From the IMG/VR virus record IMGVR_UViG_3300013006_000072, positions 1-36,255 of that record: a stretch of DNA of 36,255 bases; one strand, given 5' to 3'. The DNA comes from a virus. Under the pieces are notes generated by a model. That model saw nothing but the letters and a program-made list of their open reading frames with translations. It was not told the origin of the DNA and searched no databases. Numbering within the stretch: the first letter of the stretch is position 1; each line of letters starts with the position of its first letter. Shown here piece by piece: positions 30,644 through 36,255 of this stretch. Position numbers and translations under genes: made by a program.

Positions 30644-31579
30644 ATGGCTTACCCGACCATTAACGGCCCTTACGGGCTAGTGCCGGTCAATCTGATGGGC
30701 GGTATTCCGTTCGCAGGTTCGACTCGGATGATTCCGATTGCACAAAACTACGCGACAAACATCTTCAACGGCGACGTTGTTGGTCTGTCTGGTGGTAACG
30801 CAGTCATCACCCCTTACAACGCCAATAGCTCGTCTGCTGCCGCAGCGGGTAACATCGTTGGCGTGTTCTTGGGCACCCAGTACCCCGGTACTAGCCCTAT
30901 CTTTGGTAACCTGCAAGCGCAGTACTACGCGGCTAGTAACAACCAGCCCGGAATGATTGCGTATGTGATGGACAACCCCACCGCGCTGTTTAAGGCATGT
31001 GTTGTTACTCAGGCTCAAGGCTCGGCTAACACGCAAGCTAACACCGGCACGACGGTTGGTTACATGTCGCCTCGCTTCGTTGGAACGAACGCCTTCCTCG
31101 TCGCCGGTAACTCCGGTAGCACGACGACTGGCAACTCGGCAATGGGCGTGTCCGGTGGTAACCCCACTGTGTCTAGCTCTGTTGCAGGTAACATTGTTCA
31201 AACGGTTGGCACTGGCTCGGCAACTTCGCCTTGCTTGCGCGTTGTTCAATTGGTTCAGGAAACAGCCGTTACGGTTGCAACCACCCTGTCGAGCAGCCCA
31301 TCGAACGCAACCACTTTCACCGTTGCTTCTACTACCGGTATCCAGCCCGGTATGGCAGTTGTGATTGGTGGAACCGTTTACTCGGGTTCAAGCACCGCAC
31401 CGTTCCCAACGCTTTCAACCTTGGTTGTTACCGGCGTTGTGACCAGCACTTCGACGATTACCGTTAGTTCGGCAGTGACCGCCACCTCTGGCGCATCTGT
31501 TTCGTTCGTCGGTTTCCCAGAAGTGATCGTTGGCTGGAACTTCGGTTACCACAGCTATCTGCTCGCCGCTGGCGTCTAA
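30644..31579 (+). CDS. Ser/Thr/Gly-rich head or decoration protein
   Basis: The 311-aa protein starts MAYPTINGPYGLVPVNLMGG after TAGGAG. It has a conserved N-terminal beta domain (1-140) and a Ser/Thr/Val-rich middle that includes an Ig-like stretch (ATTFTVASTTGIQPGMAVVI). It ends with a short conserved VIVGWNFGYHSYLLAAGV. Its position just before the major capsid gene suggests a capsid decoration or minor head protein. The highly regular codon use resembles the capsid gene, as expected for an abundant product. Confidence 0.65.
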   Translation: MAYPTINGPYGLVPVNLMGGIPFAGSTRMIPIAQNYATNIFNGDVVGLSGGNAVITPYNANSSSAAAAGNIVGVFLGTQYPGTSPIFGNLQAQYYAASNNQPGMIAYVMDNPTALFKACVVTQAQGSANTQANTGTTVGYMSPRFVGTNAFLVAGNSGSTTTGNSAMGVSGGNPTVSSSVAGNIVQTVGTGSATSPCLRVVQLVQETAVTVATTLSSSPSNATTFTVASTTGIQPGMAVVIGGTVYSGSSTAPFPTLSTLVVTGVVTSTSTITVSSAVTATSGASVSFVGFPEVIVGWNFGYHSYLLAAGV

Positions 31580-31589
31580 GGAGTAATTC

Positions 31590-32501
31590 ATGGCTATTTC
31601 ACGCGCCCAACTACTTAAAGAACTGCTTCCGGGCCTCAACGCCCTGTTCGGTCTTGAGTATGCTCGCTATGGCGAGGAACACAAAGAGATCTACGACACC
31701 GAGACCTCTGAGCGTTCTTTTGAAGAAGAGACCAAGCTTTCGGGCTTTGGTGCTGCGCCGGTTAAGAACGAAGGTCAGGCTATCTCGTACGACAACGCAC
31801 AAGAAGCATGGACCGCACGTTACAACCACGAAACCATTGCGATGGGCTTCTCGGTTACCGAAGAAGCAATGGAAGACAACCTGTATGACAGCTTGTCCAG
31901 CCGTTACACCAAAGCATTGGCTCGCGCAATGTCGTACACCAAGCAGGTCAAAGCCGCTAACATTCTGAACAACGGGTTCAACTCCGCGTTCAAGTATGGC
32001 GACAATCAGCCCCTGTTTAGCACGGCTCACCCGCTGGTCTCTGGTGGCACTAACAGCAACACCCCTTCGACCGCTGTCGATCTTAACGAAACCGCTCTTG
32101 AAAACGCTGTGATTCAGATCGCTGCGTGGACGGACGAGCGTGGTCTGCTGATTGCCGCTAAGCCGAAGAAGCTGGTTATCCCACCTGCTCTGATGTTCGT
32201 TGCGACCCGTCTGTTGGAAACCAGCCTCCGCGTTGGCACCACCGACAACGATATCAACGCACTGAAGAACAACGGTTCGATCCCCGAGGGTTACACCGTT
32301 AACCACTTCTTGACCGACACGAACGCATGGTTCCTGACGACCGACGTTCCTAACGGCCTGAAGCACTTCGTGCGCGTGCCGCTGTCCACCTCGATGGACG
32401 GTGACTTTGATACCGGCAACGTGCGGTACAAGGCTCGTGAGCGTTATTCGTTCGGCGTGTCTGATCCGCTCGGCATGTACGGTTCGCCCGGTTCGAGCTA
32501 A
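31590..32501 (+). CDS. Major capsid protein (Mu gpT-like)
   Basis: The 303-aa ATG (31590) has AAGGAG upstream. The text FEEETKLSGFGAAPVKNEGQ, then AMGFSVTEEAMEDNLYD, AANILNNGFNSAF and PLFSTAHPL is the pattern of gpT-type HK97-fold coat proteins. The C-terminus VRYKARERYSFGVSDPLG fits the usual end of the fold. It is the shell subunit. It is followed by the strongest terminator of the late region, consistent with high expression of a separate transcript. There is no obvious cleaved N-terminal delta domain. Confidence 0.9.
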   Translation: MAISRAQLLKELLPGLNALFGLEYARYGEEHKEIYDTETSERSFEEETKLSGFGAAPVKNEGQAISYDNAQEAWTARYNHETIAMGFSVTEEAMEDNLYDSLSSRYTKALARAMSYTKQVKAANILNNGFNSAFKYGDNQPLFSTAHPLVSGGTNSNTPSTAVDLNETALENAVIQIAAWTDERGLLIAAKPKKLVIPPALMFVATRLLETSLRVGTTDNDINALKNNGSIPEGYTVNHFLTDTNAWFLTTDVPNGLKHFVRVPLSTSMDGDFDTGNVRYKARERYSFGVSDPLGMYGSPGSS

Positions 32502-32525
32502 TCAATCTGGCCTTTGGCCGATTGG

Positions 32526-32550
32526 AAGGGCCTCTTCGGAGGCCCTTTTT
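32526..32550 (+). terminator. Intrinsic terminator after the capsid gene
   Basis: AAGGGCCTC (32526-32534) pairs perfectly with GAGGCCCTT (32539-32547) around a UUCG tetraloop and is followed by T residues. It is a textbook strong terminator, placed 25 nt after the capsid stop. Confidence 0.92.
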
Positions 32551-32576
32551 ATTTGCTTTGCTTTTTTGTTTTACTG

Positions 32577-32585
32577 TGATATAAA
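32577..32585 (+). promoter_or_regulatory. Extended -10 promoter downstream of the capsid terminator
   Basis: TGATATAAA gives a TGn extension plus TATAAA (5 of 6). The -35 region is T-rich without a good box, as often seen with extended -10 promoters. It would restart transcription for the adaptor genes from 32671. Confidence 0.55.
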
Positions 32586-32670
32586 GGCGCATACCTAGAC
32601 CACCCGACTTGCTGACTGACTAGGCAGACTCTCCTCAAGAGACAGCAGGTTTTGATTTGAGGATTTTATT

Positions 32671-33192
32671 ATGGCTAACAGTACATTTAGCGGCCCAGTA
32701 CGTTCGCAAAACGGTTTTCAAACCGTTTCTATTGATCCAACTACTGGCGCGGTTACCACCACATCCACTCTCGGCGTTACTACCAGCGTCACAAATCTGA
32801 CGGCTACCAATCTGGTTTTCACTGACCTGAATCACCCCACGACTGCCGCGATCAACGCAACAGCCACAGCCACCGCAGCAGAAGTTGCGACCGGCTACAT
32901 CACTTCTACTTCTGCCGCCGCCACAACCATTACGTTGCCTACTGGCACTCTTCTTGGCGCACAGCTAGGGGCGACTGCTGGAACGGTTCTTGATCTGTAT
33001 ATTGATAACACTGCCGGGGCAAACACGGTGACGATTGCCGTGGCTACTAACGGTATTCTTTCAGCCGCTGCCGCTGCTGGTTCTGGAGCCGGTGCTGGTC
33101 TTTTGACTGTACCGTCCGGCGTTACAGGTCTGGCATGTTTCAGAATTATGTTCTCTAGCGCCACAGCATACGCTTTCACACGTACTGCTTAA
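32671..33192 (+). CDS. Structural protein with Ala/Thr-rich beta repeats
   Basis: The 173-aa protein starts MANSTFSGPVRSQNGF after GAGGA. The N-terminus is conserved among environmental phages. The middle is Thr/Ala-rich, and the last 80 residues form alternating beta strands (LDLYIDNTAGANTVTIAVAT, then LLTVPSGVTGLACFRIMFSS). It is probably a head fibre, decoration or tail-tip component. No enzymatic motif is present. It has a 170-nt upstream leader with its own promoter. Confidence 0.65.
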   Translation: MANSTFSGPVRSQNGFQTVSIDPTTGAVTTTSTLGVTTSVTNLTATNLVFTDLNHPTTAAINATATATAAEVATGYITSTSAAATTITLPTGTLLGAQLGATAGTVLDLYIDNTAGANTVTIAVATNGILSAAAAAGSGAGAGLLTVPSGVTGLACFRIMFSSATAYAFTRTA

Positions 33193-33209
33193 CAGGATAG
33201 GGGGCTGCG

Positions 33210-33491
33210 ATGCAGCAAACTGATGTAAAGGCGTCACATGTCGAAGCTACGGGAACAATGGTTTCCTCGCGGACACGTGTCAAAGGGTATCAGTGTTTGT
33301 CCGGTGGAACCGCTGGAGATATTATTTTGCGTGATGGTGGCTCTAGTGGCCCTATTCGTTTGCAGTTTAATATCCCAGCAAACACCAACAACCCGTTTGC
33401 AAACATTATTCCCGGCGAAGGGATTTTGTTCTACACGGATGTGCATGTAACTTTGCCAACCTCGGCCAAGATTACGGTGTTTTATGGCTAA
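33210..33491 (+). CDS. Small virion-associated protein
   Basis: The 93-aa protein has TDVKASHVEATGTM, then RTRVKGYQCLSGGTAGDIIL, RDGGSSGPIRLQ and IPGEGILFYTDVHVTLPTSA. It is a compact beta protein seen in several phages of this genome type, presumably a head or tail decoration. The start follows AGGGG. It overlaps the next gene by 8 nt. Confidence 0.65.
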   Translation: MQQTDVKASHVEATGTMVSSRTRVKGYQCLSGGTAGDIILRDGGSSGPIRLQFNIPANTNNPFANIIPGEGILFYTDVHVTLPTSAKITVFYG

Positions 33492-33738
33492 GTCCCCGGC
33501 GTGGCAACGCAAAGAAGGTAAGTCCGAGAGTGGCGGTTTGAACGCCAAAGGAAGGGCTTCTTATAATGCGGCCAATCCGGGTAAGCCCGGACTCAAGCCA
33601 CCACAACCGGAAGGCGGGTCTCGCCGTGACTCATTTTGTGCCCGCATGGAAGGCATGAAGAAGAAACTCACTAGCGCCAAGACGGCTAAAGATCCTGATA
33701 GCCGCATCAATAAATCTTTACGCGCGTGGAAGTGTTGA
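33484..33738 (+). CDS. Small basic protein (DUF6321-like)
   Basis: The 84-aa protein is rich in Lys, Arg and Gly: SPAWQRKEGKSESGGLNAKG, then PPQPEGGSRRDSFCARM and KKKLTSAKTAKDPDSRINKSLRAWKC. I recall this as DUF6321, found in phages and some other viruses. Function is unknown; the composition suggests DNA or RNA binding inside the head. It overlaps the previous gene. Confidence 0.65.
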   Translation: MAKSPAWQRKEGKSESGGLNAKGRASYNAANPGKPGLKPPQPEGGSRRDSFCARMEGMKKKLTSAKTAKDPDSRINKSLRAWKC

Positions 33739-33739
33739 G

Positions 33740-33976
33740 ATGGCAAAGAAAGAAACTCCAAAAGAGCGCCCAGCAGAGTATCTAACTGTTGAGCAATTGG
33801 TGGAAAGATTGGCTCCGCCAAAAATGCCGCCAAAACCGGCCCCAACTCCAACGCCAACTCCCGATGCTGTGCCTAAAGAACCTACTGGCATGGCTAAAGG
33901 TGGTTCTGTAAGCTCCGCATCCAAACGTGCTGATGGTTGTGCCCAACGTGGCAAGACTAAAGGTAAGATGCGGTAA
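33740..33976 (+). CDS. Small basic protein with RADGCAQRGKTKG tail
   Basis: The 78-aa protein has a Pro-rich centre (PPKMPPKPAPTPTPTPDAVP) and ends in MAKGGSVSSASKRADGCAQR, then GKTKGKMR. The same tail is found in the 116-aa protein at 34562 and, degenerate, at 34205. Function is unknown. The ATG is 1 nt after the previous stop. Confidence 0.65.
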   Translation: MAKKETPKERPAEYLTVEQLVERLAPPKMPPKPAPTPTPTPDAVPKEPTGMAKGGSVSSASKRADGCAQRGKTKGKMR

Positions 33977-34212
33977 TGGAAGGTCAGGTCTGGAACATCA
34001 TCTTGACCATTGCGGTCAGTGCAGTTGGATTTATCGTGAAGAATTCGTTTGACGAGATTAAGCGTATTCAGATTTTGCTCAACAGGACTCGGGAAGAACT
34101 GCCAAAAGAGTACGTGACTAGGGCACAGTTGGATGCGGATATCAACCGCATCTTTGACAGGCTTGACCGTCTTGAGGTTAAACTCGACAAGCTGATGGAA
34201 AGACATGCCTAG
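33976..34212 (+). CDS. Membrane-anchored coiled-coil protein, possible holin-like
   Basis: The 78-aa protein has one N-terminal membrane segment (VWNIILTIAVSAVGFIV, about 5-21) followed by a coiled coil (INRIFDRLDRLEVKLDKLME). A single TM plus coil fits a holin-like or spanin-like protein, or a membrane anchor for virion parts. No lysin is seen in the window, so lysis is only one option. It overlaps both neighbours (TAATG and 8 nt). Confidence 0.6.
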   Translation: MEGQVWNIILTIAVSAVGFIVKNSFDEIKRIQILLNRTREELPKEYVTRAQLDADINRIFDRLDRLEVKLDKLMERHA

Positions 34213-34552
34213 TACATCAAAGAAGCAACACAATTTTATGGAGGCTGTAGCCCACAGCCCCGCCTTTGCCAAGAAGGCCGGTGTCCCTCAGTCCGTGGGC
34301 AAGGACTTCTCAGCGGCTGACAAGGGTCGTAAATTTTCTAAAGGTGGTGAAATGGCTTCAAAAATGAATCCCGGTTTTATGGCGATGATGGCTAAAAAGA
34401 AGGCCGCACAAGAAGGCTCAAAAGCTGACAAAGCCGCTGACAAAAAACAAATGATGGGTATGAAGAAAGGTGGTGGTGTTGACGGTGCTGCTAAAAAAGG
34501 CAAAACCAAAGGCACTATGGTTAAGATGAACACGGGCGGAAGGGCCTGTTAA
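34205..34552 (+). CDS. Small basic phage protein (SKKQHNFM family)
   Basis: The 115-aa N-terminal SKKQHNFMEAVAHSPAFAKK, then GVPQSVGKDF is a widely found motif in phages of aquatic bacteria. The C-terminal half is Lys/Ala/Met-rich with KKGGGVDGAAKKGKTKGTMV, a degenerate form of the tail shared with neighbours. Function is unknown; virion association is possible. It is preceded by an 8-nt overlap. Confidence 0.65.
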   Translation: MPSTSKKQHNFMEAVAHSPAFAKKAGVPQSVGKDFSAADKGRKFSKGGEMASKMNPGFMAMMAKKKAAQEGSKADKAADKKQMMGMKKGGGVDGAAKKGKTKGTMVKMNTGGRAC

Positions 34553-34561
34553 GGAGTTATC

Positions 34562-34912
34562 ATGGCGTTGCCAGACGTTTATACCGCCGACAAAGGTCAG
34601 CCACCGATGCCCGACGAAGGTCCTACGACCCGGATTGACCCTAAAGTTGCTGCCGCTCGCGCCCTTCTGATGAAAAAAGCGCTGATGGCTAAGCGTGCAC
34701 GAGGCGCGATGCCCGGTTCGACGCCGGGTGGATTGCCAGATGTCTACACTGCTGACAAGGGTCAGCCACCGATGCCAGACGAAGGCCCGACGACCCCCGC
34801 ACCTATGCGTCGTGGTCCCGGTATGTTTTCTAAAGGTGGTTCTGTTGGCGGCGCTTCTAGGCGTGCTGACGGTTGCGCACAGCGCGGTAAGACCAAGGGC
34901 CGGATGATATGA
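34562..34912 (+). CDS. Basic protein with duplicated 21-residue segment
   Basis: In this 116-aa protein residues 3-23 and 58-78 are identical (LPDVYTADKG...MPDEGPTT), separated by a basic helix. The last 25 residues repeat the FSKGGSVGGASRRADGCAQR tail of the 33740 protein. It starts after AAGGAG. The internal duplication suggests recent expansion. No known function; the repeat may bind a partner twice. Confidence 0.65.
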   Translation: MALPDVYTADKGQPPMPDEGPTTRIDPKVAAARALLMKKALMAKRARGAMPGSTPGGLPDVYTADKGQPPMPDEGPTTPAPMRRGPGMFSKGGSVGGASRRADGCAQRGKTKGRMI

Positions 34913-35187
34913 TGTCTAGCCGGGGGATGGGTGCCATAGACCCATCCAAAATGCCGTCTAAAAAGAAGATTGTCCGTAAGGACGATCCGAACGATGTCGC
35001 CTTGTACGCTGAAGGTGGACACGTAAATGAGGCCGGTAATTACACAAAACCCGATCTTCGTAAACGGATTGTGTCCCAAGTGAAGGCTGCGGCAACTCAA
35101 GGCACGGGCGCAGGACAGTGGTCAGCCCGTAAAGCCCAGCTTGTTGCTAAGAAGTATAAAGCTGCTGGTGGGGGGTACAGAGATTGA
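34909..35187 (+). CDS. Small basic protein ending in AAGGGYRD
   Basis: The 92-aa C-terminal half QVKAAATQGTGAGQWSARKA, then QLVAKKYKAAGGGYRD belongs to a short basic module found in phages and giant viruses. Function is unknown. An ATGATG start gives either Met. The start overlaps the previous stop by 4 nt. Confidence 0.65.
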   Translation: MMSSRGMGAIDPSKMPSKKKIVRKDDPNDVALYAEGGHVNEAGNYTKPDLRKRIVSQVKAAATQGTGAGQWSARKAQLVAKKYKAAGGGYRD

Positions 35188-35417
35188 AACCTCCGCAGCA
35201 GTCTCTCAAAGACTGGGGTGACCAGAAATGGCGCACCAAGAGCGGTAAACCATCGAGTAAGACGGGCGAGCGGTACTTGCCAGAAAAAGCAATCCAAAGT
35301 TTGAGTCCGTCTGAGTACGCTGCAACGACTAAAGCCAAACGTGCAGGTAAGGCGGCAGGAAAACAGTTTGTAGCGCAGCCCAAAACGATTGCGAAAAAAA
35401 CCGCTAGGTTCAGATAA
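35184..35417 (+). CDS. Small basic protein (DUF5872-like), TTG start
   Basis: The 77-aa sequence DWGDQKWRTKSGKPSSKTGE, then RYLPEKAIQSLSPSEYAATT resembles DUF5872-type proteins, basic and of unknown role. The TTG at 35184 overlaps the previous stop (TTGA) and follows a G-run that can act as ribosome site. An ATG start is not available in this frame. It is the last of the small-protein row before the adaptor. Confidence 0.6.
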   Translation: MKPPQQSLKDWGDQKWRTKSGKPSSKTGERYLPEKAIQSLSPSEYAATTKAKRAGKAAGKQFVAQPKTIAKKTARFR

Positions 35418-36127
35418 TGACAGTCTCCGGGGTCGCCAACTTTGACATGAACTTCACGGAACTCGCTGAAGAAGCGTTTGAACGTGCAGGTCGTGAGATG
35501 CGCTCTGGTTATGATCTTAGGACGGCGCGGCGTAGCGTCAACATCATGATGGCTGAGTGGGCCAACCGTGGTATCAACATGTGGACGATTGAGCAAGGCT
35601 CTATCCCCATGAACACGGGAACTGCTACGTACAATCTACCTGCTGACACGGTAGACCTGATGGAACACGTGATTCGCACTGGTTCAGGAAATTCTGCTAC
35701 TCAAGCGGACCTGACCATTACTCGTATTAGCGTCTCAACGTACGCTACGATCCCAAATAAGCTCAGCCAAGCGCGTCCAATCCAAGTCTATATTGACCGT
35801 AAGCAAGCTATCCCAACAGTTACTGTCTGGCCTATTCCAGATCAAGGTACGACCGCTTCTCCTTATTACACGTTTGTCTACTGGCGGCTGTGCCGGATGG
35901 ACAATATTGACACGGGTGTTAATACGGCTGATGTAAACTTCCGCTTCTTACCGTGCCTTACCGCAGGGTTGGCTTACTACGTAGCCATGAAGATTCCAGA
36001 AGGCGCACAGCGGCTCGATATGTTGAAGACCGAGTATGAGTATCAGTGGAGCTTAGCTGCGGCTGAAGACCGGGAAAAAGCGGCGGATCGGTTTGTACCA
36101 CGGCAGTATTTTATCGGTAGCAGCTAA
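35417..36127 (+). CDS. Head-to-tail adaptor (P22 gp4-like)
   Basis: The 236-aa protein has FTELAEEAFERAGREMRSGY, DLRTARRSVNIMMAEWANRG, a beta part with MNTGTATYNLPADTVDLMEH, and a final helix with LKTEYEYQWSLAAAEDREKA. This is the plan of P22 gp4/T7 gp11-type tail adaptors that attach below the portal. The position after portal and capsid fits, and no tail sheath genes are seen, in line with a podovirus. Confidence 0.75.
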   Translation: MTVSGVANFDMNFTELAEEAFERAGREMRSGYDLRTARRSVNIMMAEWANRGINMWTIEQGSIPMNTGTATYNLPADTVDLMEHVIRTGSGNSATQADLTITRISVSTYATIPNKLSQARPIQVYIDRKQAIPTVTVWPIPDQGTTASPYYTFVYWRLCRMDNIDTGVNTADVNFRFLPCLTAGLAYYVAMKIPEGAQRLDMLKTEYEYQWSLAAAEDREKAADRFVPRQYFIGSS

Positions 36128-36255
36128 TGGCTAATCGGTTCGCCTCCGGCAAGATTGCTATTGCGGAATGCGACCAGTGCGGGTTCCGTTACAAGCTAAA
36201 GGATCTAAAGAAGTTAGTAGTTAAGACAAAGATAGTTAGCATCAAGGTCTGCCCG
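36127..36255 (+). CDS. Zinc-ribbon structural-region protein (3' partial)
   Basis: The ATG at 36127 shares a base with the adaptor stop (TAATG). The visible 43 residues read MANRFASGKIAIAECDQCGF, then RYKLKDLKKLVVKTKI, and run off the window at KVCP. The CxxC pair and the later Cys are the start of a zinc ribbon. This start is common after adaptor genes in environmental phages. The rest is outside the window. Confidence 0.7.
   Translation, partial: MANRFASGKIAIAECDQCGFRYKLKDLKKLVVKTKIVSIKVCP

Noticed and set aside
31611-32366. 251-aa ORF opposite the capsid gene
   Set aside because: It is a shadow of the highly biased capsid codons; no ribosome site and no family.

Overview
The window looks like a large piece of a tailed-phage genome (Caudoviricetes), probably podovirus-like and infecting a Gram-negative bacterium. 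The evidence is a small/large terminase pair, a 782-aa portal of the long podovirus type, a scaffold, a gpT-like major capsid protein and a P22 gp4-like adaptor on one arm. The other arm carries a family-A DNA polymerase, an AEP primase-helicase, a zinc-bearing SSB-like protein, a SNF2-type helicase and three nucleases. No ribosomal, tRNA or housekeeping bacterial genes were seen. Base composition is roughly balanced by eye. Close matches to sigma-70 promoters suggest use of host RNA polymerase.

Layout. 2-2011 (+) is the 3' end of a very large virion protein that enters from the left edge. It converges on a leftward (minus) early/middle operon spanning about 2.1-21.4 kb. Read in the direction of transcription from 21.4 kb, that operon contains: a 71-aa protein, a DUF3150-like protein, a MoxR-type AAA+ ATPase and an HExxH + VWA protein; several unknowns and a VRR-NUC nuclease; a cassette of small proteins, several with zinc ribbons; DUF3310, DNA polymerase, a RecB/Cas4-like nuclease and an HNH protein; and the SNF2 helicase, a Gam/Gp157-like protein, an excisionase-like HTH protein, the SSB-like protein and the primase-helicase. 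From 21.4 to 24.1 kb lies a control region with two small leftward genes, strong promoters, repeat arrays, dyads and four DnaA boxes. From 24.1 kb to the right edge runs the rightward late operon: terminases, portal, GroES-like protein, scaffold, capsid, then many small head/adaptor-region proteins. If the genome is circular or circularly permuted, the late operon would continue past 36255 and end at 2011.

Most unusual content. (1) A family of eight dyads, GTTATGAA...TTCATAAC, has its half-sites exactly 10 or 20 bp apart. One lies in each of the longer gaps of the MoxR/VWA module, and two more lie in the control region. (2) Two oppositely oriented 8-bp-period arrays (TGTTCG / CGAACA) flank an AT-rich segment that holds a perfect 16-bp inverted repeat and a 16-bp direct repeat. 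This looks like an origin, partition site or large operator. (3) Four DnaA boxes cluster within 75 bp. (4) A GC-rich element ending in AACTACTATC occurs four times, twice inside genes in different reading frames. (5) The DUF3150-MoxR-VWA module itself has no established phage function that I know of.

All calls come from reading the sequence and recalling families. No searches were run.
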